This document shows positions 15,526 to 24,525 of a stretch of DNA of 64,000 nt, piece after piece. The notes under the pieces were generated by a model. That model saw only the letters and a list, made by a program, of their open reading frames with translations, was not told the origin of the DNA and searched no databases. Position numbers and translations under genes: made by a program. The DNA lies in contig DATATB010000074.1 of the NCBI GenBank assembly GCA_036268995.1, forward strand, positions 49,303 through 113,302, read 5' to 3'. The stretch's first letter is position 1; each line of letters starts with the position of its first letter. Origin of the DNA: DATATB01 sp036268995. GTDB lineage: Bacteria; Planctomycetota; Planctomycetia; Pirellulales; PNKZ01.

Positions 15526-17885
15526 CGGCCAACGCGATCCCCGACGAACTGTTGCAAAAAATCGACGCGTATTGGCGGGCCGCCAACTACCTGTCCGTGG
15601 GACAGATCTACCTGTACGACAATCCGCTGCTCAAAGCGCCGCTGGCGCCGGCCCACATCAAGCCGCGTCTGCTGGGTCATTGGGGCACCACGCCGGGCCA
15701 GAATTTTATTTACGCCCATCTCAACCGCGTGATCAAGCAGTATGACTTGAACATGATCTACATCTCCGGCCCGGGACACGGCGGGCCGGCTCTAGTGGCC
15801 AACACGTATCTCGAAGGCACGTACAGCGAGGTCTATCCGAACATTTCGCAGGACGAAGCGGGGCTCCAGCGGCTGTTCAAGCAGTTCTCGTTTCCCGGCG
15901 GAATTCCCAGCCACGTGGCGCCCGAAACGCCCGGCTCGATCCACGAAGGCGGCGAGTTGGGCTACAGCCTCAGCCATGCCTACGGCGCCGTGTTCGACAA
16001 TCCCGATCTGCTCGTGGCGTGCGTCATTGGCGACGGCGAGGCCGAGACCGGGCCGCTGGCCACGAGCTGGCACGGCAACAAATTTTTGAATCCCGCGACT
16101 GACGGCGCGGTGCTGCCGATCCTGCACTTGAACGGCTACAAAATCGCCAATCCCGCCGTACTGGCGCGCGTGGGGCACGAAGAGTTGGGGCTGCTGTTGC
16201 GCGGCTACGGCTACGAGCCCTGCTTCGTGGCCGGCGACGATCCGGCGCGCATGCACCGCCTGATGGCCGAGACGCTCGACAAAGTCGTGGGCCAGATTTC
16301 GCGCATCCAGCGCCAAGCCCGGACCGAGGGTTTTCAGCATCGCCCGCGCTGGCCGATGATCGTGCTCGATTCGCCCAAGGGCTGGACCGGACCGAAGGTG
16401 GTCGACGGCTTGCCGGTCGAAGGCACGTTCCGCGCGCACCAGGTGCCGCTATCGCAGCCGCGCGACAATCCGCAGCACCTGGCGATGCTCGATGCCTGGA
16501 TGCGCAGCTACCGGCCCGAGGAGCTGTTCGATGCCGACGGTCGTTTGCGCGCCGAGCTGGCCGAGCTGGCGCCACGCGGGCCGCGGCGGATGGGCGCCAA
16601 TCCCAATGCCAACGGCGGCCTGCTGCTCAAAGCGTTGCGGCTGCCCGATTTTCGAGACTTTGCCGTCGACGTGCCCAGCCCCGGCCAGGTGGATGCGGCC
16701 GACACCGCCGTGTTGGGCACGTATCTGCGCGACGTGCTCAAGGTCAACGACGACCGCAAGAACTTTCGCATCTTCGGGCCCGACGAAACGATGAGCAACC
16801 GCTTGTCGGCCGTCTTCGAAACGACCGAGCGGCAATGGACGGCCGAAACCATTCCCATCGACGATCACCTGGCGCCGATCGGCCGTGTGGTCGAAATGCT
16901 CAGCGAACATCAGTGCGAGGGCTGGCTCGAAGGCTACCTGCTGACCGGCCGCCACGGGCTGTTCAATTCGTACGAGGCATTCATCCACATCATCGATTCG
17001 ATGTTCAACCAGCACGCCAAGTGGCTGAAGGTCACGCGGCAGATTTCGTGGCGGCGGCCGATCGCTTCGCTGAATATCCTGCTGGCTTCGCACGTCTGGC
17101 GGCAGGACCACAACGGCTTCACGCACCAGGATCCCGGCTTTATCGACCTGGTGGCCAACAAGAAGGCCGAGATCATTCGCGTGTATTTGCCGCCCGATGC
17201 CAACACGCTGCTGTCGGTCATGGCCCATTGCCTGGCCAGCCAGAATTACGTGAACGTGATCGTGGCCGGCAAGCACCCGGCGCCGCAATGGCTGTCGATG
17301 GACGCGGCCGTGAAGCATTGCACCGGGGGCATCGGCATTTGGGATTGGGCCAGCAACGACCAGGGCTCGGACCCCGACCTGGTAATGGCGGCCGCCGGCG
17401 ACGTGCCCACGCTCGAATGTCTGGCTGCCATCTCGATTCTGCGCGAGAAGTTGCCCACGCTGAAAATCCGGATGATCAACGTCGTCGACCTGATGCGGCT
17501 CGAGCCGACGAGCGAACATCCGCACGGCATGAGCGACCGCGACTTCGACACGCTGTTCACGCGCGACAAGCCGGTGATCTTCGCCTATCACGGCTATCCT
17601 TGGCTAATCCACCGGCTGACGTACCGCCGCACCAACCATCGCAACATCCACGTTCGCGGTTACAAGGAAGAGGGCACGATCACCACGCCGTTCGACATGG
17701 CGGTGCTCAACGACCTGGACCGCTTTCATCTCGTGGCCGACGCCGTCGATCGCCTGCCGCAACTGGGCGCGAGTGCCGCGTATATTAAGCAGTGGTGCCG
17801 CGATAAATTGATCGAGCATCGCCAGTACATTTATCAATACGGAGAGGACATGCCCGAGATTCTGAATTGGCGTTGGAAGTCGTAA
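15522..17885 (+). CDS. xfp: phosphoketolase (xylulose-5-P / fructose-6-P)
   Basis: This thiamine-diphosphate enzyme splits xylulose-5-phosphate (and often fructose-6-phosphate) with phosphate into acetyl phosphate and a sugar phosphate. The 787-residue length is typical. Landmarks are LGHWGTTPGQNF, YISGPGHGGPA, SHVAPETPGSIHEGGELGYSL, GDGEAETGPLATSWH (ThDP pocket) and VWRQDHNGFTHQDPG in the second half. The gene overlaps ackA by ATGA, so acetyl phosphate producer and consumer are made together. Substrate preference cannot be read from the sequence alone. Confidence 0.97.
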   Translation: MTANAIPDELLQKIDAYWRAANYLSVGQIYLYDNPLLKAPLAPAHIKPRLLGHWGTTPGQNFIYAHLNRVIKQYDLNMIYISGPGHGGPALVANTYLEGTYSEVYPNISQDEAGLQRLFKQFSFPGGIPSHVAPETPGSIHEGGELGYSLSHAYGAVFDNPDLLVACVIGDGEAETGPLATSWHGNKFLNPATDGAVLPILHLNGYKIANPAVLARVGHEELGLLLRGYGYEPCFVAGDDPARMHRLMAETLDKVVGQISRIQRQARTEGFQHRPRWPMIVLDSPKGWTGPKVVDGLPVEGTFRAHQVPLSQPRDNPQHLAMLDAWMRSYRPEELFDADGRLRAELAELAPRGPRRMGANPNANGGLLLKALRLPDFRDFAVDVPSPGQVDAADTAVLGTYLRDVLKVNDDRKNFRIFGPDETMSNRLSAVFETTERQWTAETIPIDDHLAPIGRVVEMLSEHQCEGWLEGYLLTGRHGLFNSYEAFIHIIDSMFNQHAKWLKVTRQISWRRPIASLNILLASHVWRQDHNGFTHQDPGFIDLVANKKAEIIRVYLPPDANTLLSVMAHCLASQNYVNVIVAGKHPAPQWLSMDAAVKHCTGGIGIWDWASNDQGSDPDLVMAAAGDVPTLECLAAISILREKLPTLKIRMINVVDLMRLEPTSEHPHGMSDRDFDTLFTRDKPVIFAYHGYPWLIHRLTYRRTNHRNIHVRGYKEEGTITTPFDMAVLNDLDRFHLVADAVDRLPQLGASAAYIKQWCRDKLIEHRQYIYQYGEDMPEILNWRWKS

Positions 17886-17886
17886 G

Positions 17887-18483
17887 ATGAATCCATCACT
17901 GCCGCATATTTACTTGGCCCGGCATGGCGAAACGGCCTGGAGCGCGTCGGGCCAGCACACGAGCGTCACCGATTTGCCGCTCACCGAGCGTGGCGAGCGC
18001 AGCGCCGCGCTGCTGGTTGGGCGGCTGGCGGGCGTTCGCTTCGACCTGGTGCTGTGCAGTCCCCTGCTGCGGGCTCGGCGCACCTGCCAATTGGCGGGAT
18101 TCAGTGATCGGGCCGAAATCGAGCCGCGGCTGGCCGAGTGGAACTACGGCCAGTATGAGGGGCTCACCACGCCCGAAATTCAAGGCCAGCGACCCGATTG
18201 GGAATTATTTCGCGACGGCTGTCCGGCGGGCGAGTCGATCGTGCAAGTGGCCCAACGGGCCGAAGGCGTCATCCAGCGGCTGCGGTCGGCGGGTGGCAAT
18301 GGGCTCGTTTTTTCCAGCGGGCATATTCTGCGCGTGCTGGCGGCCCGCTGGCTGGGACTCGATGCGGCCTGTGGCCGGCTGCTTTTTCTTTCCACCGCCA
18401 GCTTGAGTATCTTGGGCTACGACCATAATCTGTCGGAGCCGATCGTCCACTTGTGGAACGACGCTCGGCCGGCGAATGTGTGA
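17887..18483 (+). CDS. histidine phosphatase (phosphoglycerate-mutase-like)
   Basis: The 198-residue protein has the RHGET catalytic motif at about residues 12-16, the acidic loop AEWNYGQYEGLTTPEI, and the second His in VFSSGHILRVLAARWLG, as in the GpmB/CobC/SixA superfamily. It begins two bases after the xfp stop, so it is in the same operon. Members dephosphorylate sugar phosphates or act as broad phosphatases; a dedicated phosphoglycerate mutase is less likely because the insertion typical of dPGM is missing. The context suggests a sugar-phosphate substrate. Confidence 0.85.
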   Translation: MNPSLPHIYLARHGETAWSASGQHTSVTDLPLTERGERSAALLVGRLAGVRFDLVLCSPLLRARRTCQLAGFSDRAEIEPRLAEWNYGQYEGLTTPEIQGQRPDWELFRDGCPAGESIVQVAQRAEGVIQRLRSAGGNGLVFSSGHILRVLAARWLGLDAACGRLLFLSTASLSILGYDHNLSEPIVHLWNDARPANV

Positions 18484-18500
18484 AAATCGAAACAAAGGAA

Positions 18501-18619
18501 TTTGAACAGGAGAACGCGAAGGACGCTAAGAAGGAAGAAAAAAGGACGAGCTTATGGACGATTCCGCGCGTCGCGTGAGCCACCTTTACCTTTGCGTGCT
18601 TTGCGATCTTCTGTTCAAA
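18501..18619. repeat. interspersed inverted-repeat element, family B, copy 1
   Basis: The element begins TTTGAACAGGAGA (18501-18513) and ends TCTTCTGTTCAAA (18607-18619), with further imperfect complementarity inward (arms about 30 bases). The 22 bases at 18599-18620 are identical to 40875-40896. It lies between the phosphatase gene and pgm and contains no credible gene. A short frame inside (18502-18735) is rejected. Confidence 0.75.
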
Positions 18620-18652
18620 CTCTTTGTCTAAGAGCAACTGAAAAGGAACGTG

Positions 18653-20302
18653 ATGGCGATTCATCCCTTGGCGGGTCAGCCGGCGCCGGCTTCGGTCCTC
18701 GTGGATCTGGCTCAGCTCGACCGGGCGTATCATGAGACCCGGCCCGACACGTCCGACCCGACCAAGCTGGTCAGCTTCGGCACCAGCGGACATCGCGGCA
18801 GCTCGCTCGACGGCACGCTGACCGAAGCGCACATCCTGTCCATCACGCAAGCGATTTGCGATTACCGCCGACAGCAAGGCATTGACGGCCCGCTGTACAT
18901 GGGCAAGGACACGCACGCGCTATCCGGACCCGCGCAGCGCACGGCGCTCGAGGTGCTGGCCGCCAACGAGGTGAGCACGATCATCGAGCACGACGAGGGC
19001 GTGACGCCCACGCCGGTCATCTCGCGAGCCATTCTCGTTCACAATCGCGGCCGCACCGCCGGGCTGGCCGACGGCATCATTATCACCCCCTCGCACAATC
19101 CGCCCGAAGACGGCGGCTTCAAATATAATCCCACCGGTGGCGGCCCGGCCGATACGGATGTTACCAGTTGGATTCAAGACCGCGCCAACACGCTACTCAA
19201 GGCCGGCAATACCGATGTCAAACGCGTGCCGTACGAGCGAGCCTTGCGGGCCGTCACGACCAAGGCCGAGGACCTGGCGACGCCCTACGTGCGTGACCTG
19301 GTCAATGTCGTCGACATCGAGGCCATTCGCTCTTCGGGATTGCGGATGGCGGCCGATCCGCTGGGCGGGGCGAGCGTCCGTTATTGGGAACTTATCCAGG
19401 CCACATACCGGCTCGACATCAAGGTGGTCAACACGCACGTCGATCCCACGTTCTCGTTCATGACGCTCGACCACGACGGCAAAATCCGCATGGACTGCTC
19501 GAGTCCCTATGCGATGGCCCGGCTGGTCGGGTTGAAGGACCAATATCAGCTAGCTTTCGCCAACGATCCGGACGCGGACCGGCATGGGATTGTCACGCCG
19601 ACTTCGGGGCTGATGAATCCCAACCATTACCTGGCCGTGGCGATCGACTATCTGCTCGCGCATCGGCCCGGTTGGCCAGCGCAGGCTGCCGTGGGCAAGA
19701 CGCTGGTCAGCAGTAGCACCATCGACCGCGTGGTGGCCGCCCTGGGGCGAAAGGTGTCGGAAGTGCCGGTCGGGTTCAAATGGTTCGCTCCGGGATTGTT
19801 CGACGGCTCGATCTGCTTCGGCGGCGAAGAGAGTGCCGGAGCCAGCTTTTTGCGCCGCGACGGCACGGTTTGGACCACGGACAAAGACGGCATTATCCTC
19901 GACTTGCTCGCCGCCGAGATCACCGCTGTCACTGGCCAGGATCCGGGACAGCATTATCGTCGACTGGCCGAGCGCTTTGGCAGCTCGTATTACACACGGA
20001 TCGATGCCCCGGCGAGTCCCGAGCAGAAAAAGCTGCTACAAAAGCTCTCGCCCGAGGCCGTGGCGGCCGAGTCGCTGGCCGGCGAGCCGATCACGGCCAA
20101 GCTGACGCGCGCTCCCGGCAATGGCGCCCCGATCGGCGGTTTGAAGGTGGTCACGGCCAATGGCTGGTTCGCGGCCCGCCCGTCCGGCACCGAAAACATT
20201 TATAAGATTTATGCTGAGAGCTTTCGCAATGAGGCCCACTTGGGCAAAATCCTGGAAGAAGCTCAGCAGATTGTGTCGGCGGCGCTCGAGCGCGGCCGGT
20301 GA
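18653..20302 (+). CDS. pgm: phosphoglucomutase (alpha-D-glucose phosphate-specific)
   Basis: This enzyme interconverts glucose-1-phosphate and glucose-6-phosphate. Landmarks are FGTSGHRGSSLDG near residue 40, the phosphoserine loop TPSHNPPEDGGFKYN, the metal loop DPDADRHGIV, the sugar loop GEESAGASFLR and the phosphate-binding RPSGTENIYKIYAES near the end. The 549-residue length matches the enteric Pgm family. ATG 18653 has AAGGA six bases upstream. It links glycogen or trehalose glucose-1-P to the pentose phosphate enzymes in this cluster. Confidence 0.96.
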   Translation: MAIHPLAGQPAPASVLVDLAQLDRAYHETRPDTSDPTKLVSFGTSGHRGSSLDGTLTEAHILSITQAICDYRRQQGIDGPLYMGKDTHALSGPAQRTALEVLAANEVSTIIEHDEGVTPTPVISRAILVHNRGRTAGLADGIIITPSHNPPEDGGFKYNPTGGGPADTDVTSWIQDRANTLLKAGNTDVKRVPYERALRAVTTKAEDLATPYVRDLVNVVDIEAIRSSGLRMAADPLGGASVRYWELIQATYRLDIKVVNTHVDPTFSFMTLDHDGKIRMDCSSPYAMARLVGLKDQYQLAFANDPDADRHGIVTPTSGLMNPNHYLAVAIDYLLAHRPGWPAQAAVGKTLVSSSTIDRVVAALGRKVSEVPVGFKWFAPGLFDGSICFGGEESAGASFLRRDGTVWTTDKDGIILDLLAAEITAVTGQDPGQHYRRLAERFGSSYYTRIDAPASPEQKKLLQKLSPEAVAAESLAGEPITAKLTRAPGNGAPIGGLKVVTANGWFAARPSGTENIYKIYAESFRNEAHLGKILEEAQQIVSAALERGR

Positions 20303-20303
20303 C

Positions 20304-20400
20304 GATCGACCGAAGAATAACTTCTCCGCGACCCCTCGCCCCTTGCGGGAGAGGGTAGGGTGAGGGGCCGGGAAAAACGGAAGTTATTCTTCGGTCGATC
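20304..20400. repeat. 97-bp nested palindrome downstream of pgm
   Basis: Outer arms of 21 bases (20304-20324 and 20380-20400, beginning GATCGACCGAAGAATAACTT) are perfectly complementary. An inner pair (CCCCTCGCCC at 20332-20341 and GGGTGAGGGG at 20358-20367) forms a second hairpin. The element looks like one mobile palindrome that has received another. It could also act as a transcript barrier between pgm and the glucokinase gene. Confidence 0.75.
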
Positions 20401-20443
20401 CTAAGCAACAGGTCGGAGCATTCATCCCATGCGCGTGGAATCC

Positions 20444-21241
20444 ATGAATATCCTGGTGATCGACGTCGGCGGGTCGCACGTCAAAGTGCTGGCCACAGGG
20501 CAGCGCGAAGAGCGCAAGTTTGTCTCCGGCCCGGAGCTCACGGCACAGCAAATGGTCGACGGCGTGAAGCAGATCACGCACGACTGGGAGTACGATGCCG
20601 TCTCGATCGGCTATCCCGGCCCCGTATTGGAAGGCCGGCCGACCGCCGAGCCAGTGAACTTGGGCAAAGGCTGGGAGAGTTTCGATTTTGCAGCCGCTTT
20701 CGGCAAACCGGCCAAAGTGATCAACGACGCGGCCATGCAAGCCCTGGGCAGCTACGAAGGGGGCAAAATGCTGTTCCTCGGGCTGGGCACCGGCTTGGGC
20801 ACCGCCATGGTGGTCGCGGGCCGGGTTTATCCGATGGAGCTTGGCCATCTCCCCTATCGCAAGGCGACTTTTGAGGATTACGTCGGTGACCGGGGCCTGG
20901 TGCGCCTGGGCACGAAGAAATGGCGGCGACGCGTGGCCGACGTGACGGCCACATTACTGGCTGGCCTGCAGTGCGAATACGTGGTGCTCGGTGGCGGCAA
21001 CGTGCGGAAATTGAAGCAACTGCCGCCAGGCTGCCGCGCCGGCAGCAACGAAAACGCCTTTACCGGCGGGTTCCGGCTGTGGGAAACCGCGCCCGCCGCA
21101 GATCGTGGACCGCCGCCCACGGTTCCGGACGGAAAAACGGCCAGCGCCGACCGCGGCTCGAATGGCGATCCAAACCATAGCGAAGCAAACCACAGCGAAG
21201 CGGTGGGGGCAGCCGACTCTCGACCGACCAGCGCGAAATAA
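20444..21241 (+). CDS. ppgK: polyphosphate glucokinase-like ROK kinase
   Basis: This protein phosphorylates glucose, probably with polyphosphate as well as or instead of ATP. The 265 residues start with the phosphate loop VIDVGGSHVKVLATG, then GYPGPV, the catalytic-type NDAAMQALGSY, GLGTGLGTAM and ELGHLPYRKATFEDYVG. The CxCGxxGC zinc motif of ordinary ROK glucokinases is missing, as in polyphosphate glucokinases. About 45 residues at the C-terminus (Pro-rich, with a doubled NHSEA) exceed the family and look disordered. The start is uncertain between 20429 and 20444. pgi follows 20 bases later. Confidence 0.82.
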   Translation: MNILVIDVGGSHVKVLATGQREERKFVSGPELTAQQMVDGVKQITHDWEYDAVSIGYPGPVLEGRPTAEPVNLGKGWESFDFAAAFGKPAKVINDAAMQALGSYEGGKMLFLGLGTGLGTAMVVAGRVYPMELGHLPYRKATFEDYVGDRGLVRLGTKKWRRRVADVTATLLAGLQCEYVVLGGGNVRKLKQLPPGCRAGSNENAFTGGFRLWETAPAADRGPPPTVPDGKTASADRGSNGDPNHSEANHSEAVGAADSRPTSAK

Positions 21242-21261
21242 AAGATTAAGGAGGATCCCCC

Positions 21262-22902
21262 ATGCCGGCCGCCGCCCCTACACTCACCACCCTGCCAGCC
21301 TGGCGAGCGCTCGAAGCGCACTACGGCCAGATGCGCGACGTCCATCTGCGGCAGCTCTTTGCCGATGATCCGCAGCGCGGACGCAAGCTGGCTTTGGAAG
21401 CGGTCGGCGTGTATCTCGACTACTCGAAGAACCGCGTCACCGACGAGACGCTCAAGTTGCTCGTGCAACTGGCCGGCGAGTGCCGGCTGCAAGAGCGCGT
21501 CGACGCCATGTTCAGCGGCCAGCATATCAACAGCACCGAAGACCGCGCCGTGCTGCACGTGGCCCTGCGGGCGCCGCGCGGGGCCACGATCCTGGTCGAT
21601 GGCACCAACGTGGTGGCAGAAGTTCACGAAGTGCTCGACCGCATGGGCGACTTCTGCCGCCGCGTGCGCAGCGGCCAGTGGCTCGGTCACACCGGCCGGC
21701 CGATTCGCAACATCATCAACATCGGCATCGGTGGCTCGGACCTGGGCCCGGCAATGGCCTACGATGCCCTGCGGCATTACAGCGACCGCAACCGCGTGTT
21801 CCGCTTTGTTTCCAACATCGACGGCACCGATATCGCCGAAGCCACGCGCGATCTCGATCCGGCCGAAACGCTGTTCATCGTGGCCAGCAAAACGTTCACC
21901 ACGCTCGAGACGCTGACCAACGCTCAGTCGGCGCGGCAATGGCTGCTGGGGACGCTGAAAGACGAGCAGGCCGTGGCCCGGCATTTTGTGGCGGTGAGCA
22001 CCAATGCGGCCGAAGTGGCGAAGTTTGGCATCGATACGGCCAATATGTTCGGCTTTTGGGATTGGGTCGGTGGCCGCTATTCGTACGACTCGGCCATCGG
22101 CCTGTCGCTGATGCTCGCCATCGGGCCGGAGCAGTTCGGCCAAATGCTCGCGGGCTTTCATGCCATGGACGAGCACTTTCGCACCACGCCGCCCGAGCGC
22201 AATCTGCCGGTGCTACTGGGGTTGATAGGCATTTGGTACAACAATTTTTTCGGCGCTCAGTCGCTGGCCGTGCTCCCCTATGATCAGTACCTCGATCGGT
22301 TCAGCGCGTATCTGCAACAGCTCGACATGGAGAGCGACGGCAAACGCGTCGACCTGGATGGCCGGCCGGTCGATTATCAAACCGGCCCGATCGTCTGGGG
22401 CACGCCGGGCACCAACGGCCAGCACGCCTACTATCAACTCATCCACCAGGGCACGAAGCTGATCCCTTGCGATTTTATCGGCTTCTGCCGCTCACTGAAT
22501 CCGCTGGGCAATCATCACGATCTGCTGATGGCCAACTTTTTCGCCCAGACCGAGGCTCTGGCCTTCGGCAAAACGGCCGAGCAGGTGCGCGCCGACGGCG
22601 CGAGCGAGGCACTGGTGCCGCATCGCACGTTTCCCGGCAATCATCCGACCAATAGCATTCTGCTCGATCGGCTCACGCCCGAGAGTTTGGGCAAGCTGGT
22701 TGCTCTTTACGAACACAAGGTTTTTGTGCAGGGTACCATCTGGCACATCAATTCGTTTGACCAATGGGGCGTGGAACTCGGCAAGGTGCTGGCCAAGCGG
22801 GTCGCCTCGGAATTGGAAAGCCGCGACACCCCAACGCTCAAACACGACAGTTCGACCAACACGCTCATCGAGCGTTACCGACAAAGGAAGGAGTCCGCAT
22901 GA
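21262..22902 (+). CDS. pgi: glucose-6-phosphate isomerase
   Basis: This enzyme interconverts glucose-6-P and fructose-6-P. The 546-residue chain has GIGGSDLGPAMAYDAL, the catalytic region FGFWDWVGGRYSYDSAIG, GIWYNNFFGAQSLAVLPYD, and the C-terminal signature GTIWHINSFDQWGVELGK with the catalytic Lys. A strong AAGGAGG precedes the ATG. The stop overlaps the next start by ATGA, so it is coupled to the DUF2090 gene. Confidence 0.97.
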   Translation: MPAAAPTLTTLPAWRALEAHYGQMRDVHLRQLFADDPQRGRKLALEAVGVYLDYSKNRVTDETLKLLVQLAGECRLQERVDAMFSGQHINSTEDRAVLHVALRAPRGATILVDGTNVVAEVHEVLDRMGDFCRRVRSGQWLGHTGRPIRNIINIGIGGSDLGPAMAYDALRHYSDRNRVFRFVSNIDGTDIAEATRDLDPAETLFIVASKTFTTLETLTNAQSARQWLLGTLKDEQAVARHFVAVSTNAAEVAKFGIDTANMFGFWDWVGGRYSYDSAIGLSLMLAIGPEQFGQMLAGFHAMDEHFRTTPPERNLPVLLGLIGIWYNNFFGAQSLAVLPYDQYLDRFSAYLQQLDMESDGKRVDLDGRPVDYQTGPIVWGTPGTNGQHAYYQLIHQGTKLIPCDFIGFCRSLNPLGNHHDLLMANFFAQTEALAFGKTAEQVRADGASEALVPHRTFPGNHPTNSILLDRLTPESLGKLVALYEHKVFVQGTIWHINSFDQWGVELGKVLAKRVASELESRDTPTLKHDSSTNTLIERYRQRKESA

Positions 22903-23846
22903 ACACTGGCCACGTGAAACTGGGCCACGAGCATCCGCTCTACGTTTTGCCCTTCGATCACCGCTTTCCGTATGCCTGCGAGGTGTTCGGCTTTACCGAG
23001 CACATGACGCCCGAGCAGGAGGCCGAGGCCATCCGGCTCAAGCAAGTGATTTACGAAGCATTGGCCGAAGCCGTCGCTGCCGGCGTGCCGGCCCAGCATG
23101 CGGCCGTGCTGGTCGACGAGCGCTTCGGAGCTTCGATTTTGCGCGATGCCAAGCGGCGCGGGCTGACCACGATCCTGCCGATCGAGCAAAGCGGCGCCAG
23201 CGAGTTCACGCTCGACTATGGTCCGCAGTGGCGCGAGCATGTCGAAGATTTTGATCCCACGTTCGTCAAAGTGCTAGTGCAGCTCAATCCCGAAGGGGAC
23301 GCAGCCCGCAATGGCCGGCAGCTCGAACAGCTCAAAGCGGTGTCCGACTACTGCCGGTCCTCGCGGCGGCAGTTCATGTTCGAGCTGATCGTGCCGCCCG
23401 AGCCGCAGCAACTGGCAGCCCTGGGTGGCAATCGGGAAAAGTTCGACTCGGCAGTGCGGCCGGGGTTGATGGTTGCGGCCATCGAACAAATTCAGGACGT
23501 GGGCATCGAGGCGGATGTGTGGAAGATCGAGGGGCTCGAAACGCGCGCGGATTGTCAGCGCGTATCAGGGGCCGTGCGCCGCGGCGGCCGCGACAATGTG
23601 GGCTGCGTCGTGCTTGGCCGGGGCGAAAACGAAGCCCGCGTGCGCAGCTGGCTCGAAATGGCCGCGTCCACGCCGGGCTTCATCGGCTTTGCGGTGGGCC
23701 GGTCGATCTTTGCCGCTCCGCTGGTTGCCCTGCGAGCTGGCGAGTCGAGTGCCGCCGAGGCGAAAGAGGAAATCGCGCGGCAGTTCTGCCGGCTGGTCGA
23801 GATGTTCGAAAACGCTGAGCGGCCGGCGGCCAGGAGCCGTGTTTAA
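22899..23846 (+). CDS. DUF2090 class I aldolase-like protein
   Basis: The 315-residue protein begins with LYVLPFDHRFPYACEVFGF and continues with AAVLVDERFGASILRDA, TTILPIEQSG, FVKVLVQLNPEGD, FMFELIVPP and DVWKIEGLE (TIM-barrel strands). This pattern belongs to DUF2090, which also forms the C-terminal half of IolC proteins in inositol catabolism, where it acts as 2-deoxy-5-keto-gluconate-6-phosphate aldolase. Here it stands alone between pgi and rpe, with an ATGA overlap and direct abutment, so a sugar-phosphate aldolase in the same pathway is the best guess. No kinase half or other inositol genes are present. Confidence 0.8.
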   Translation: MNTGHVKLGHEHPLYVLPFDHRFPYACEVFGFTEHMTPEQEAEAIRLKQVIYEALAEAVAAGVPAQHAAVLVDERFGASILRDAKRRGLTTILPIEQSGASEFTLDYGPQWREHVEDFDPTFVKVLVQLNPEGDAARNGRQLEQLKAVSDYCRSSRRQFMFELIVPPEPQQLAALGGNREKFDSAVRPGLMVAAIEQIQDVGIEADVWKIEGLETRADCQRVSGAVRRGGRDNVGCVVLGRGENEARVRSWLEMAASTPGFIGFAVGRSIFAAPLVALRAGESSAAEAKEEIARQFCRLVEMFENAERPAARSRV

Positions 23847-24521
23847 ATGGGTTCGCGCCGCGTGTTGATTGCCCCTTCGATTCTGGCGGCCGATTTTGCC
23901 CGACTGGGCGAGCAGGTGGCCGCGGCCGAAGCGGCCGGGGCCGACCGGATTCACGTCGACGTGATGGACGGGCATTTTGTGCCCAACCTCACGATGGGTC
24001 CGCCGGTCGTCAAGTCGCTGCGGCCGATCACCCGGCTCGAGCTCGAAACGCACCTGATGATCACCGATCCGGACCTGTTCTTCGACGAATTCGTAGACGC
24101 CGGCTCCGATTCGTTCCTGGTTCACGTGGAAGGCAACGCCAACTTGCACCGCACCGTGCAGCGCATCCGGGCGCTGGGCAAACGGGCGGGCGTCGTGATC
24201 AACCCGGCCACGCCGGCCGAATCGATCGAGGAGATCCTGCCCGACGTCGAGCAGGTGCTGGTGATGACGGTCAATCCAGGCTTCGGCAATCAGCGCTTCA
24301 TTCATTCCACGCTGGGCAAGATCCGCCGCGTGCGCGAAATGATCGACCGCCTGAATCCGAAGTGCGATCTCGAACTCGACGGCGGCATCGATCCGCACAC
24401 GGCCCCGCTGGGCGTGGCCGCCGGAGCCAACGTGCTCGTGGCCGGCTCCGCCATCTTCGGCAGCCCCGCCGGCATCCCCGCCGCCCTCGAGCAGCTCCGC
24501 GCCAGCGTCGCCAAGGCGTAG
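23847..24521 (+). CDS. rpe: ribulose-phosphate 3-epimerase
   Basis: This enzyme makes xylulose-5-phosphate, the phosphoketolase substrate, from ribulose-5-phosphate. The 224-residue TIM barrel shows IAPSILAADFARLG, HVDVMDGHFVPNLTMGP with the metal-binding His and Asp, HLMITDPD, VMTVNPGFGNQRF and ELDGGIDPHT. The start follows the previous stop directly. It closes the sugar-phosphate cluster; the next gene is convergent four bases away. Confidence 0.97.
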   Translation: MGSRRVLIAPSILAADFARLGEQVAAAEAAGADRIHVDVMDGHFVPNLTMGPPVVKSLRPITRLELETHLMITDPDLFFDEFVDAGSDSFLVHVEGNANLHRTVQRIRALGKRAGVVINPATPAESIEEILPDVEQVLVMTVNPGFGNQRFIHSTLGKIRRVREMIDRLNPKCDLELDGGIDPHTAPLGVAAGANVLVAGSAIFGSPAGIPAALEQLRASVAKA

Positions 24522-24525
24522 CGCC

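Noticed and set aside
16449..17591. 380-residue minus-strand open frame
   Set aside because: It is antisense to the phosphoketolase gene and rich in His and Arg, as expected of a shadow of GC-rich coding sequence.
18502..18735. 77-residue frame MNRRTRRTLRRKKKG and onward
   Set aside because: It lies inside the family B repeat and runs into pgm in another frame.
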